The notes beneath the pieces are model-generated. The model worked only from the letters and a program-made list of their open reading frames with translations. It was not told the origin of the DNA and ran no database searches. Positions 46,512 to 55,788 of a stretch of 64,000 nucleotides of DNA are shown here, in pieces (the stretch's first letter is position 1; the number at the start of each line of letters is the position of its first letter). Origin of the DNA: Methyloversatilis universalis FAM5. Lineage in GTDB: Bacteria; Pseudomonadota; Gammaproteobacteria; Burkholderiales; Rhodocyclaceae. A program made the translations under genes and the position numbers. The stretch spans positions 248,001 through 312,000 of the forward strand of contig NZ_AFHG01000052.1 in NCBI RefSeq assembly GCF_000214035.2. Direction: 5' to 3'.

Positions 46512-48302
46512 ATGCCCGCCATCCGCCTGCTGCCCGACCTGCTGATCAGCCAGATTGCCGCCGGCGAAGTGGTCGAGCGCCCGGCTTCGGTGCTCAAGGA
46601 ACTGCTTGAAAACAGTCTGGACGCCGGCAGCCGCGACATCCGGGTGCAGCTGGAAGCCGGCGGCGTGAAGCGTCTGCGGGTGGCCGACGACGGCTGCGGC
46701 ATGCCGCGCGAGGACCTGCCGCTGGCGCTGGCCCGCCACGCCACCTCCAAGATCGCTTCGCTGGACGACCTCGAAGCGGTGGCCACCATGGGCTTCCGCG
46801 GCGAGGCGCTGGCGTCCATCGCCAGCGTCGCCCGCGTCAGCATCACCAGCCGGGAAACCGGCAGTGCCCATGCCTGGCGCATCGACAACGAGGGCGAGGT
46901 CGAACCGGCCGCGCTCGATGCCGGCACCGTGGTCGATGTGGCCGACCTCTACTACAACACCCCTGCGCGCCGGAAATTCCTGCGTACCGAACAGACCGAG
47001 TACGGCCACTGCGACGACGTGTTCGGCCGCATCGCGCTGTCGGTGCCGCAGGTGGCCTTCCAGCTCATGCACAACGGCCGGCTGATGCAGCGCCTGCCGG
47101 CCGGCGACATGGCGAGCCGGGTGCGCGCGCTGCTGGGTGACGAATTCATGCAGCACGCGCGGCCGGTCGAGGCAGATGCCGGCCAGATCCGGGTGAGCGG
47201 CTTTGCCGCGCAGCCGGCCTTCTCGCGTGCCGGCCGCGACGCACAGTACTGCTTCGTGAATGGCCGCTTCGTGCGCGACCGCCTGCTCGCGCACGCGCTG
47301 CGCGAAGCCTATGCCGACGTGCTGCACGGCGCGCGCCATCCGGCCTACGTCGTGTTCATCGAGCTCGATCCGCGCGCGGTCGACGTTAACGTCCACCCGG
47401 CCAAGACCGAAGTGCGCTTCCGCGATTCGCGCGGCGTGCACCAGTTCGTGTTCCATGCGGTCGAGCGCGCGCTGGCGCCGTCCATCGTGCCGGCCATGCA
47501 GGGCGCATCCGCGTCCGCGGCGAGCGAGCTGCAGTCGACGTCCTTCGCCCCGCCGGCGTCTGCCTGGGTGCCCCGTCAGCAGGGCATGGCGCTGGAGCAG
47601 CCGCTGGCGCGCTATTTCGATTTCGTCCGGCAGGACGCCCCGGCGGCGGGTGGCTCTGCCACCTCACCGGCTGCGCTTGCGCCGGCAGCCCGCCCCGATC
47701 TGCCGGCCCAGCAGGCCGACGCGCCGCCGCTGGGCTTCGCGCTGGCCCAGCTGCAGGGCGTGTATGTGCTGGCGCAGAACGCCGCCGGTCTGGTGCTGGT
47801 GGACATGCACGCGGCGCACGAGCGCATCCTGTACGAACAGCTGAAGAAGGTGCTCGAAGGTGAGCCGGCGGTGCAGCGCCTGCTCATCCCGGCGGTGCTG
47901 GCGATGAGCGCGCGCGAAGTGGCGACCGCTTTCGAATACGCCGACGTGCTGGAAAAGCTCGGCTTCGACATCGGTCAGGCCGGCCCGAACGAGCTGATGG
48001 TGCGCGCGGTGCCGGCGCTGCTGGCGCGCGCCGACACCGGTGCGCTGCTGCGTGCGCTGCTGGAAGAACTGCGCGAGGCGCCCGCCAGCCAGGTGGTCGA
48101 ACGGCGGCGCAACGAACTGCTGGCCACCATGGCCTGCCATGGCGCGGTGCGCGCCAACCGTCTGCTCACGCTGCCGGAGATGAATGCGCTGCTGCGCGAC
48201 ATGGAAGCCTGCGAACGCGCCGACCAGTGCAATCACGGCCGGCCGACCTGGGTGCAGCTCAGCATGGCCGAACTGGACCGCCTGTTCATGCGCGGTCGCT
48301 GA
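46512..48302 (+). CDS. mutL: DNA mismatch repair protein MutL
   Basis: 596 aa from ATG 46512. GHKL ATPase motifs are [52 protein letters not shown] and the DMHAAHER region. A Pro/Ala linker (about 345-420) separates the C-terminal domain. That domain carries [12 protein letters not shown] (DxHA-x2-E-x4-E), [10 protein letters not shown] and CNHGRPT, which together are the metal-dependent endonuclease motifs of nicking MutL proteins; E. coli MutL lacks them. Coupled with miaA (1-bp gap). Confidence 0.96.
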   Translation: MPAIRLLPDLLISQIAAGEVVERPASVLKELLENSLDAGSRDIRVQLEAGGVKRLRVADDGCGMPREDLPLALARHATSKIASLDDLEAVATMGFRGEALASIASVARVSITSRETGSAHAWRIDNEGEVEPAALDAGTVVDVADLYYNTPARRKFLRTEQTEYGHCDDVFGRIALSVPQVAFQLMHNGRLMQRLPAGDMASRVRALLGDEFMQHARPVEADAGQIRVSGFAAQPAFSRAGRDAQYCFVNGRFVRDRLLAHALREAYADVLHGARHPAYVVFIELDPRAVDVNVHPAKTEVRFRDSRGVHQFVFHAVERALAPSIVPAMQGASASAASELQSTSFAPPASAWVPRQQGMALEQPLARYFDFVRQDAPAAGGSATSPAALAPAARPDLPAQQADAPPLGFALAQLQGVYVLAQNAAGLVLVDMHAAHERILYEQLKKVLEGEPAVQRLLIPAVLAMSAREVATAFEYADVLEKLGFDIGQAGPNELMVRAVPALLARADTGALLRALLEELREAPASQVVERRRNELLATMACHGAVRANRLLTLPEMNALLRDMEACERADQCNHGRPTWVQLSMAELDRLFMRGR

Positions 48303-48303
48303 C

Positions 48304-49254
48304 ATGGCCGCTCCGTCTGTGTCTGCGCCCCCGGTCCTGGTGCTGCTCGGTCCGACCGCCAGCGGCAAGACAGCGGCGGTGGCCCGCATCGCGCAGGCGC
48401 TGCCGGTCGAACTGGTCAGCGTGGATTCGGCGCTGGTGTTCCGGGACATGGACATCGGCACCGCCAAGCCCAGCGCCGAGGAACAGGCGCTGTGCCCGCA
48501 CCATCTGATCGACATCGTGTCGCCGGAAGAGGCGTACTCCGCCGCCCGCTTCGCCGCGGACGCGCGGCGGCTGATCGGCGACATCCATGCGCGCGGCCGC
48601 ATTCCGCTGCTGGCCGGCGGCACCATGCTGTACATCAAGGCGCTGCGCGAGGGGCTGTCCGACCTGCCGGAAGCCGACCCGGCGCTGCGCGCAGACATCG
48701 ACCGCCGCGCGGCGGAGCAGGGCTGGCCGGCGCTGCACGCCGAACTGGCCGCACTCGACCCGGATGCCGCCGCCCGGCTCAAGCCCACCGATGCGCAGCG
48801 CATCCAGCGCGCGCTGGAAATCGTCACGCTGACCGGCCGCCCGCTGGCCGAAAGCTATGCGAAGCGCGAGGACGATGCGCCGCTGCCGCCGCTCACCGTG
48901 CTGTCGCTGGAACCGTCGGACCGCGCCTGGCTGCACGCCCGCATCGAGCGGCGTTTCGACCAGATGCTGGCGCAGGGTCTGGTCGAGGAAGTGCGTGCCC
49001 TGCGGGCGCGATACCGTCTCGACCCGGGCATGCCGTCGATGCGCTGCGTCGGTTACCGCCAGGCCTGGAGTTTTCTGGAGGGTGAGATCGATGCCGCCGC
49101 GCTGCGTGACACCGGCATCTATGCCACGCGTCAGCTGGCGAAGCGGCAGATCACCTGGTTGCGGTCGATGCAGATCGATCAGCGCATTGACTGCCTGAAC
49201 GCCGACGCAGAGGAACGGGTGCTGGCGCATTTCGCCCGCGCCTGCGGCGGATAA
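48304..49254 (+). CDS. miaA: tRNA dimethylallyltransferase
   Basis: 316 aa from ATG 48304. The P-loop is [20 protein letters not shown], followed by [56 protein letters not shown] and [16 protein letters not shown]. It adds dimethylallyl to A37 of tRNAs reading UNN codons. The mutL-miaA pairing is common in proteobacteria. Ends just before a strong terminator. Confidence 0.96.
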   Translation: MAAPSVSAPPVLVLLGPTASGKTAAVARIAQALPVELVSVDSALVFRDMDIGTAKPSAEEQALCPHHLIDIVSPEEAYSAARFAADARRLIGDIHARGRIPLLAGGTMLYIKALREGLSDLPEADPALRADIDRRAAEQGWPALHAELAALDPDAAARLKPTDAQRIQRALEIVTLTGRPLAESYAKREDDAPLPPLTVLSLEPSDRAWLHARIERRFDQMLAQGLVEEVRALRARYRLDPGMPSMRCVGYRQAWSFLEGEIDAAALRDTGIYATRQLAKRQITWLRSMQIDQRIDCLNADAEERVLAHFARACGG

Positions 49255-49300
49255 GGCCGCGGCGCCGGGCCAGCCGCGGGATGCATCGCGCCGCGCCGGC

Positions 49301-49334
49301 AAAGAAAAAGGCGCCCTGGGGCGCCTTTTTCTTT
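49301..49334. terminator. Bidirectional terminator between miaA and fnr
   Basis: A perfect 15-bp stem (AAAGAAAAAGGCGCC and its complement) with loop CTGG, giving T-runs in both directions for two convergent genes. Confidence 0.92.
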
Positions 49335-49354
49335 TCACGGTCGTCACCGCACCG

Positions 49355-50089
49355 TCAGCAGCGCGGGCTCATCGCCTTCTTCAGATCGTCCAGCTTGTGG
49401 ATGCGGATGTTCTTGTTGCTGACCGACAGCAGACCTTCGTCCTGCAGCCGCGACAGGCCGCGGCTCACGGTTTCGAGCTTGAGACCGAGGTAGGAGCCGA
49501 TTTCCTCGCGCGTCATGCGCAGATTGAATTCGGTGGCCGAATAGCCGCGCGACGCGAAGCGCTGCGACAGGTTCACCAGGAAGGCCGCCAGCCGTTCTTC
49601 CGCGCGCATGGTGCCGAGCAGCATCATGACCGCCTGATCGCGCACGATTTCGCGGCTCATCACTTTGTGGAAGTGATGCTGCAGCGTGTCGATCTCGCGC
49701 GACAGTTCGGACAGCCGGTTGAACGGAATCACGCACACCTCGCTGTCTTCCAGCGCGCGGGCGTCGCAGTTGTGGTTGCCGGTGCCGATGCCGTCCAGCC
49801 CCATCAGTTCGCCGGCCATCTGGAAGCCGGTCACCTGTTCGCGGCCGTCTTCCGAAATGACTTCGGTCTTGAAGAAGCCGGTGCGGATCGCGTACAGCGA
49901 CTGGAAGGGCTCACCCGACAGATAGAGCGGCATGCCGCGCGCCACCTTGCGGCGGGCGCCGATCAGCGTGTCGACGCGTTCCAGCTCATCGTCGGACAGA
50001 CCGACCGGCATGCACAGCTCGCGGAGGTTGCAGGCGGAGCAGGCGACCTGAAGTCCCTGCGTCGTGATGGGTATCGATACGCTGTTCAT
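49355..50089 (-). CDS. fnr: FNR-type oxygen-sensing transcriptional regulator
   Basis: 244 aa. Cys17, Cys20 and Cys26 (VACSACNLRELC) with Cys108 (GNHNCDARA) are the four ligands of the oxygen-labile [4Fe-4S] cluster. A cyclic-nucleotide-binding-like fold and dimer helix (SREIVRDQAVMMLLGTMRAE) precede the HTH TREEIGSYLGLKLETVSRGL. The recognition helix keeps E-x2-S-R, which reads TTGAT half sites. It should activate genes at low oxygen, including hemN and ccoN here. Its ATG is immediately overlapped by an FNR box, suggesting self-repression. Confidence 0.95.
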   Translation of the reverse strand: MNSVSIPITTQGLQVACSACNLRELCMPVGLSDDELERVDTLIGARRKVARGMPLYLSGEPFQSLYAIRTGFFKTEVISEDGREQVTGFQMAGELMGLDGIGTGNHNCDARALEDSEVCVIPFNRLSELSREIDTLQHHFHKVMSREIVRDQAVMMLLGTMRAEERLAAFLVNLSQRFASRGYSATEFNLRMTREEIGSYLGLKLETVSRGLSRLQDEGLLSVSNKNIRIHKLDDLKKAMSPRC

Positions 50090-50102
50090 TGATTGCGATC
50101 AA
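50089..50102 (+). promoter_or_regulatory. Perfect FNR box between fnr and hemN
   Basis: TTGATTGCGATCAA matches the FNR consensus TTGAT-N4-ATCAA exactly. It touches the fnr start codon and its centre is about 64 bp before the hemN ATG, which would place a class II hemN start near 50137. Confidence 0.92.
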
Positions 50103-50159
50103 TGCGCAACAAAGGGTGCGCTTGCATGATGAACATAACGCAAAGTGTGCCAACAAATC

Positions 50160-51545
50160 ATGAATGTCGCAAAGGAACTGGTGTTCGACCCGCAGTTGAT
50201 GCGTCGTTTTGACGTGCCCGGGCCGCGTTACACCTCTTACCCCACCGCAGACCGTTTCAATTTCTCGCACGACGCACGGGCCCACGCCGGGCGTCTGGGC
50301 GCACGTACCGCCAGCGCAGGTCCGCTGTCGATCTACGTCCATATCCCGTTCTGCGACACCATCTGCTACTACTGCGCCTGCAACAAGATCATCACCAAGG
50401 ACCACGCGCGCGCCGACACCTATGTTGACACGCTGCTGCGCGAAATGGCGATGAAGGCGGCGCTGGTGAAGGGCAGTCGCGAGGTGGCCCAGCTGCATCT
50501 GGGTGGTGGTACGCCCACCTTCCTGAGCGATGCGCAGATGACCCGGCTGATCGAGGGGCTGCGCACCCACTTCCGGCTGTCCGACAGCGCGCAGTGCTCG
50601 ATCGAGATGGATCCGCGCGGCGTGTCGGCAGCCCGCATCGCCCACCTCGGCTCGCTCGGTTTCAACCGCATCAGCGTCGGCGTTCAGGATTTCGACCCGG
50701 TGGTGCAGCGTGCGGTCAATCGCATCCAGAGCGTGGAAGAAACCGAAATCGTGCTGCGCTCGGCGCGCGACAACGGTTTCGTCTCTACCGGCATTGACCT
50801 CATCTACGGTCTGCCCGGCCAGACGCTGGACAGTTTCGACGCCACGCTGGCCACCCTGGTGCGGCTGGCGCCGGACCGGGTCGCCATCTATCACTACGCC
50901 CACCTGCCCAAGCAGTTCATGCCGCAGCGGCGCATCGACGAATCCATGCTGCCGGGCCCCGAAGTGCGGCCGCAGCTGCTGCGTCTGGCCATCGACCGGC
51001 TGCACGAAGCCGGCTATGTCCATGTCGGGATGGACCATTTCGCCCGTCCAGACGACGAACTGGCCATGGCGCAGCGCCACGGCCGGCTGCAGCGCAACTT
51101 CCAGGGCTATTCCACCCACGCCGGCTGCGATCTGATCGGGCTGGGCGTGTCGGCCATTTCCCGCGTCGGCGCCAGCTTCGCGCAGAACCACCGCACGATA
51201 GAAAGCTGGACCCAGGCCATCGACGACGGCCAGCTGCCGGTCATGCGCGGTCTGGACATGACGCCGGACGACAGCGTGCGCAGCGCGGTGATCGGCGCGC
51301 TCATGTGCCATTTCGAACTGTCGATCGAGGCGATCGAAAGCGCCTACGCGATCGATTTCCGCAAGTACTTCGCCCCGGAACTGCAGGAACTGGCGGAACT
51401 GGAAGAGGCCGGACTGCTCACACTGGAGCCGGACTGGATCGCCATCACGCCGCGTGGCCGGCTGCTGGTGCGCGCCGTCTGCATGGTGTTCGACCGCTAT
51501 CTGCGTCTGGACAGCGAAACGGTGCGCTACTCTAAGGTGGTGTAA
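50160..51545 (+). CDS. hemN: Oxygen-independent coproporphyrinogen III dehydrogenase
   Basis: 461 aa from ATG 50160; a GTG five codons upstream is an alternative and neither has a strong ribosome site. The radical-SAM cluster is HIPFCDTICYYCACNKIITK with Cys65, Cys69, Cys72 and the conserved following Cys. GPRYTSYPTADRF at the N-terminus, LHLGGGTPTFL and DLIYGLPGQTLDSF are HemN hallmarks, and NFQGYSTHAGCDLIGLGVSA is the C-terminal signature. It converts coproporphyrinogen III to protoporphyrinogen IX without O2 for haem synthesis, supplying the cbb3 oxidase. Controlled by the adjacent FNR box. Confidence 0.96.
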   Translation: MNVAKELVFDPQLMRRFDVPGPRYTSYPTADRFNFSHDARAHAGRLGARTASAGPLSIYVHIPFCDTICYYCACNKIITKDHARADTYVDTLLREMAMKAALVKGSREVAQLHLGGGTPTFLSDAQMTRLIEGLRTHFRLSDSAQCSIEMDPRGVSAARIAHLGSLGFNRISVGVQDFDPVVQRAVNRIQSVEETEIVLRSARDNGFVSTGIDLIYGLPGQTLDSFDATLATLVRLAPDRVAIYHYAHLPKQFMPQRRIDESMLPGPEVRPQLLRLAIDRLHEAGYVHVGMDHFARPDDELAMAQRHGRLQRNFQGYSTHAGCDLIGLGVSAISRVGASFAQNHRTIESWTQAIDDGQLPVMRGLDMTPDDSVRSAVIGALMCHFELSIEAIESAYAIDFRKYFAPELQELAELEEAGLLTLEPDWIAITPRGRLLVRAVCMVFDRYLRLDSETVRYSKVV

Positions 51546-51589
51546 GCGCGGCAGCGGCCGCGCGGTTTACGGCCCGGCGTGTTTCCTGA

Positions 51590-52315
51590 ATGAATCTCGG
51601 TCTTGCAGCGGTTTTCGTCGTCGGCCTGCTCGGCGGCGTGCATTGTGCGGGTATGTGCGGCGGCATCGTGTCGGCCATTTCGGCCGGCGTGCCGCAGGCG
51701 CGGCGCCCGGGCTGGCGCGGCCAGCTGCCGGCGCTGGCCATGCACCTCGCCTACAGCGGCGGCCGCATCAGCAGCTACGCGCTGGCCGGCGCGGTGGCGG
51801 GTGGCGTCGGCGGCGTGAGCCTGCTGGCCGGTCGCGCCGCACCGGTGCAGATGACGCTCTACGTGCTGGCCAATGTGATGATGATTGCGCTGGGCGCCTA
51901 TCTGGCCGGCTACACCCGGCTGCTGGCGCCGGTCGAGGCGCTCGGCCGGCCGCTGTGGACGCGCGTCCAGCCGCTGGCGCGCCGCTTCCTGCCGGCGCGC
52001 TCGCCGGCCCAGGCGCTGGGGGTCGGGCTGCTGTGGGGTTTCCTGCCCTGCGGCCTCGTCTACAGCATGCTGGGGCTGGCGCTGCTGTCCGGATCGCCCT
52101 CAAGCGGCGCGCTCATCATGGTCGCGTTCGGCCTCGGCACGCTGCCCAATCTGCTGCTGGCCGGCATGCTGCTGACCCGGCTGCGCGGCCTTACCCGGCA
52201 CCCGGTGCTGCGCCGGGCGGCCGGCCTGCTGGTGCTCGGCTTCGGCGTGGCCGGACTGGCGCGGGCATCGACGCTGGGCGACGGGCTGTGGAACGGCCTC
52301 ATCTGCCATACTTAG
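51590..52315 (+). CDS. SafE/DsbD-like membrane protein (TauE/SafE, UreH_2 type)
   Basis: 241 aa. The N-terminal GLLGGVHCAGMCGGIVSAIS carries the CxxxC motif of this family in a membrane helix. About six helices follow, including GVGLLWGFLPCGLVYSMLGL with the second conserved Pro-Cys. Members lie near cytochrome oxidase or cytochrome c assembly genes and are linked to copper or thiol transport. It starts 44 bp after hemN, probably in the same FNR-controlled unit. Substrate not known. Confidence 0.85.
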   Translation: MNLGLAAVFVVGLLGGVHCAGMCGGIVSAISAGVPQARRPGWRGQLPALAMHLAYSGGRISSYALAGAVAGGVGGVSLLAGRAAPVQMTLYVLANVMMIALGAYLAGYTRLLAPVEALGRPLWTRVQPLARRFLPARSPAQALGVGLLWGFLPCGLVYSMLGLALLSGSPSSGALIMVAFGLGTLPNLLLAGMLLTRLRGLTRHPVLRRAAGLLVLGFGVAGLARASTLGDGLWNGLICHT

Positions 52316-52349
52316 CGCTCTTCCTATAACAATACGTCGAGAGACCACC

Positions 52350-52775
52350 ATGCGTATCCTGCTTGCCGTCGACGGCTCCGACCACGGCGTGCGCGCCACC
52401 GCCGAAGTGCTGCGCCTGACTTCCCAGCTCACCGCCGCGCCGGAAATCCATCTGCTGTTCGTTCATGCGCCGGTGCCCGGCGGCCTGCTGCAGCATCACG
52501 TGAGCCGCGAAGCGCTGAACGACTACTACCGCGAAGAGGGGCAGGACGCGATCCGCTCCGCGCTGGACACCCTGCGCAACGCGAAGATCGAGCCGGTGGT
52601 GCATCTGCACGTCGGCCCGCCGGCCGAAACCATTGCCCGTTACGCCGAACAGCAGGACTGCGAACTGATCGTGATGGGCCGCCGCGGCCACGGTGCGCTG
52701 GCCAGCTTCGCGCTCGGCTCGATTGCCAGCGGTGTGCTGCACCATTCCAACCGCCCGGTGCTGCTGGTCAAGTAA
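52350..52775 (+). CDS. Universal stress protein UspA family (second copy)
   Basis: 141 aa. MRILLAVDGSDHGVRATAEV opens the Usp fold, and ELIVMGRRGHGALASFALGS with IASGVLHHSNRPVLLVK carries the ATP-binding Gly pattern. It shares only family-level similarity with the copy at 37504, so the two are not a recent duplication. Lies 34 bp after the SafE-like gene, plausibly in the hemN unit. Confidence 0.93.
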   Translation: MRILLAVDGSDHGVRATAEVLRLTSQLTAAPEIHLLFVHAPVPGGLLQHHVSREALNDYYREEGQDAIRSALDTLRNAKIEPVVHLHVGPPAETIARYAEQQDCELIVMGRRGHGALASFALGSIASGVLHHSNRPVLLVK

Positions 52776-52892
52776 GCACCGCGTGTCTGGCCGCCGCCCG
52801 GGCAGCCCCGGCGCGGCAGCCTGCGCTCAAGCTTTCCCGTCTGCGCGCCGTTAGCCGGGCATGAAAGCCATTTCCATGTCCGGATTCCGCCC

Positions 52893-54341
52893 ATGAGCGC
52901 TTCCTCTGTCGCTGCCACCGATCCGCTGTCCGCCTGGATCGAGCGCCTGCGCAACCAGGACATGCCCATCTTCAGCGCCACGCTGGCCGCCATTGGCGAA
53001 GTGGCGGGTGACGAAGCCAGTCCTGCGTCCGCGCTCGGCCGCATCATCCTGCGCGATGCCGGCATGACCGCGCGTGTGCTGCGCATGGCCAATTCGGTGT
53101 TCTTCCGTGGCGAGAGCCACCGCGTCAGCACGATTTCGCGCGCCATCGTGGTGCTCGGTTTTGACACCGTGCGCAATATCGCGGTGTCGGTCGCGCTGAT
53201 CGACGCCTTCCTGGCCGGCGGGGTGCGCGAACGGGTGGCGGCCGAAATGGCCCGCTGCTTCCACGCCGCGGTGCATGCCCGGCACGCCGCGCAGGCGCGC
53301 GGCGACACCTCGCCGGAAGAGGTGTTCATCGCCACGCTGCTGTCGCACATCGGCGAAATGGCCTTCTGGTGCTTTTCCGGCGACGTGGGTCTGCGTCTGG
53401 ACCGGGCGCTGCGCGAGCAGCGCGGCGCGCCGGAACAGATCGAAATGGACATGCTGGGCTTCCGGCTCCGCTCGCTGACCCAGCGGCTGGCGCGCGAATG
53501 GACGTTGCCCTCGCTGGTGGCCAGCGCGCGCGGCGACGGTGTGCGGCCTGACAGCCGCGAAGGCCTCATCGTCGCCGGCTACCGGCTGGCCGAGGCGGCC
53601 GAAGGCGGCTGGGATTCCGAACGTGCCCGCTCCGCGGTGCGCGACTACGCCAAGCTGCTCAAGCTGGGCGTGAATGAAGTGGCGCCGGTGGTGGCTGCCC
53701 ACGCCAAGGAGGCGGCCCGCATCGCCGGCTTCTACGGCTGCGAGGACGCCGCCCAGCGCATTCCTCAGGCCAGTCGCGCGGTGGATGCCGGCGCCGATGC
53801 CCCGGCCGGCGACGCCGAACCGGATCCGCTGGCGGAACTGGACGTGGCGCGCCGTATCGTGTCGCTGATCGCGCTGCAGGCGGCGAGCACCGCTGTGCTC
53901 GATCTGGCACTCGAAGGCGCCGGTCGCACGCTGGGCGCCGACCGCGCCGTACTGGCGCTGGTCACCGCCAACCGCGCACAGCTGTCCGCCCGCGCCACCG
54001 AAGGGCTGGGGGCGCAACAGCTGATGCGGCATTTCAATTTCCTGCTCGCCGGCGCGCCACGCGACGCGCTGACCGAACTGGTCGATCACGCCCGCATCAT
54101 CGACGTTGCGGCCGGCTTCGTGCCGGCACCCGGCCTGCCGTCGCTCACCCGGCTGCGTGCCGCGCTCGGCGACCGGCACCAGATGCTGGTACCGGTCGAG
54201 GCGCACGGACAGGTGGTGGGCGTGCTCTACATCGACCGCGCGCCCTCTCGCCCGGTGTTCCCGGAAAACACCCAGGAAGGCCTGCTGCACTTCGCCCGGC
54301 TGGCCGGGCTGGCGCTGGAACAGTCCGGCCCGCGTCGCTGA
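52893..54341 (+). CDS. HDOD domain protein with GAF domain
   Basis: 482 aa. Residues about 15-230 are HDOD: LRNQDMPIFSATLAAIGEVA, LGRIILRDAGMTARVLRMAN, VSTISRAIVVLGFDTVRNIA and EEVFIATLLSHIGEMAFW. Residues about 310-480 look like a GAF domain, with LEGAGRTLGADRAVLALVTA and HQMLVPVEAHGQVVGVLYID. HDOD proteins act as adaptors in signalling, motility and stress; the catalytic HD pair of phosphodiesterases is absent. A GAF domain suggests ligand-sensing control. Convergent with the PEP-CTERM operon. Confidence 0.88.
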   Translation: MSASSVAATDPLSAWIERLRNQDMPIFSATLAAIGEVAGDEASPASALGRIILRDAGMTARVLRMANSVFFRGESHRVSTISRAIVVLGFDTVRNIAVSVALIDAFLAGGVRERVAAEMARCFHAAVHARHAAQARGDTSPEEVFIATLLSHIGEMAFWCFSGDVGLRLDRALREQRGAPEQIEMDMLGFRLRSLTQRLAREWTLPSLVASARGDGVRPDSREGLIVAGYRLAEAAEGGWDSERARSAVRDYAKLLKLGVNEVAPVVAAHAKEAARIAGFYGCEDAAQRIPQASRAVDAGADAPAGDAEPDPLAELDVARRIVSLIALQAASTAVLDLALEGAGRTLGADRAVLALVTANRAQLSARATEGLGAQQLMRHFNFLLAGAPRDALTELVDHARIIDVAAGFVPAPGLPSLTRLRAALGDRHQMLVPVEAHGQVVGVLYIDRAPSRPVFPENTQEGLLHFARLAGLALEQSGPRR

Positions 54342-54345
54342 ACCG

Positions 54346-55773
54346 TCAGCCGCAGCGGCGGCGGGCGGCCCAGCCGATCAGGCCCAGGCCGGCCAGCAGC
54401 AGCGCGTACTGTTCCGGCTCCGGCACGCTGGCGATCTGCACATCCACCCACACCGCCTTGTGGTCTGAACTCGGGTAGTTCGCGTACAGGCTGGGGTCGC
54501 GGAAATTGCCGACCAGATCGTATGCGTCGCCGGTGGTGTTCGGCGCGCTGCGGTCCGGGTCGGCCGGCCAGAAGATGCCGGCGCCCTCGATCTGCAGATT
54601 GGCCGACGGCAGCACGTAGTCGACCCGCAGATTGCCCGGCGCCGCGTCGCTGAAGTCGGCCGTGTCCTGCGCCGGATCGCCGAGGTGATTCTGGTTGGCG
54701 TTGCCGTTGTTGCTCGGGTGGGTGGCGGCGTCGACGCCGCCCGGTGCCGAAGGCGTGACCGAGGTGTTCACCCGCGGGTTGTTCAGCAGCTGGCCGATGG
54801 CGTTGTAGTCCTTGCCGCCGACCACGCCCTTGAAGCTGTCGCCGTCCAGCGGATCAGCGTTGTAGTCGCCGGCGATGACGAATCTGGCACCGGCGGCCAG
54901 CCCGCCCGCCGTGCCCTGGTCGTCGTAGATGTAGCTGGCGCCGGCCACGTAGTCGGCCCAGAAGCGGATTTCGTCGTGGTTGCGCTTGCCGTTGCGGTCT
55001 TCCGCACCGTCGAAGGTGGGCGGGGTCGGATGGGCGGTCAGGAAATGCACGTCCTGACCGTTGATGCGCACCGTCACGTCCACATGGTTCTTCGACGACA
55101 GGCGCAGTGCGTTGATTTCGTCCTGCGAGTAGAAGTCGGTCAGCCGGTTGCCGGTCGGGTCATTGGTGAGCAGATTGCCCGGCATGTCCTTCCACAGGAA
55201 GGTCTGGAAGCTGCGCACCGACACGATTTCGTACTTCGAATAGATCGTGAAGCCGTACTGGCCGCCGAAGCTGCCGAAGCCGAAAGCGTCGTCGCCGCCG
55301 CCCACCGTGCCGCTGTTGTTCAGATCGAAGCCTGAGGCCAGACCGGTATTGGTATTGGGCGTGTAGCGCCAGGCGTACTGCACGCCCGAAGTCAGGCCGC
55401 GCACCGCGTTGCCATGGCCGGCGGACAGGAAGTTGTCCTGGAACAGCTTCGCGGCATTGCTCGAATAGCCCAGACCCATGGCCTGACTGCTGGCGGTGGG
55501 CGTGCCGTTCAGGTCGAAGTCGAACTCATTCACCAGCAGCACGTCGGCATTCACGCGCTGGATGATTTCGGCCACGTTGTGCGCCTGCTGGATGCGGTTG
55601 GCCACCGCGCTGCCGACGCCGGCGGCGAGCGGGTTGGCGAGGTCGGACAGCAGCTGGCCCGAGGCGTCGCGGTTCAGCGAGGCGTTGAAGGTGGCGAAGC
55701 GGACGGTGTCCGCGTGGGCGGCGGCCGACGCAAGCAGCAGGGCGGCGGCCAGCGGTTTCAGGGCGGTTTTCAT
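54346..55773 (-). CDS. PEP-CTERM endonuclease/exonuclease/phosphatase family protein
   Basis: 475 aa with signal peptide MKTALKPLAAALLLASAAAH. EEP-fold motifs are VRFATFNASLNRD, DVLLVNEFDFD, VHFLTAHPTPPTFDG, FVIAGDYNADPLDG and YPSSDHKAVWVDVQ, including the metal and catalytic Asn/Glu/Asp/His residues. The C-terminus VPEPEQYALLLAGLGLIGWA followed by ARRRCG is a PEP-CTERM sorting signal, so the protein is exported and processed by an exosortase encoded elsewhere. The substrate (nucleic acid, lipid or phosphoester) is unknown. Last gene of a three-gene operon. Confidence 0.9.
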   Translation of the reverse strand: MKTALKPLAAALLLASAAAHADTVRFATFNASLNRDASGQLLSDLANPLAAGVGSAVANRIQQAHNVAEIIQRVNADVLLVNEFDFDLNGTPTASSQAMGLGYSSNAAKLFQDNFLSAGHGNAVRGLTSGVQYAWRYTPNTNTGLASGFDLNNSGTVGGGDDAFGFGSFGGQYGFTIYSKYEIVSVRSFQTFLWKDMPGNLLTNDPTGNRLTDFYSQDEINALRLSSKNHVDVTVRINGQDVHFLTAHPTPPTFDGAEDRNGKRNHDEIRFWADYVAGASYIYDDQGTAGGLAAGARFVIAGDYNADPLDGDSFKGVVGGKDYNAIGQLLNNPRVNTSVTPSAPGGVDAATHPSNNGNANQNHLGDPAQDTADFSDAAPGNLRVDYVLPSANLQIEGAGIFWPADPDRSAPNTTGDAYDLVGNFRDPSLYANYPSSDHKAVWVDVQIASVPEPEQYALLLAGLGLIGWAARRRCG

Positions 55774-55788
55774 CGATGTTCTCCGTGA

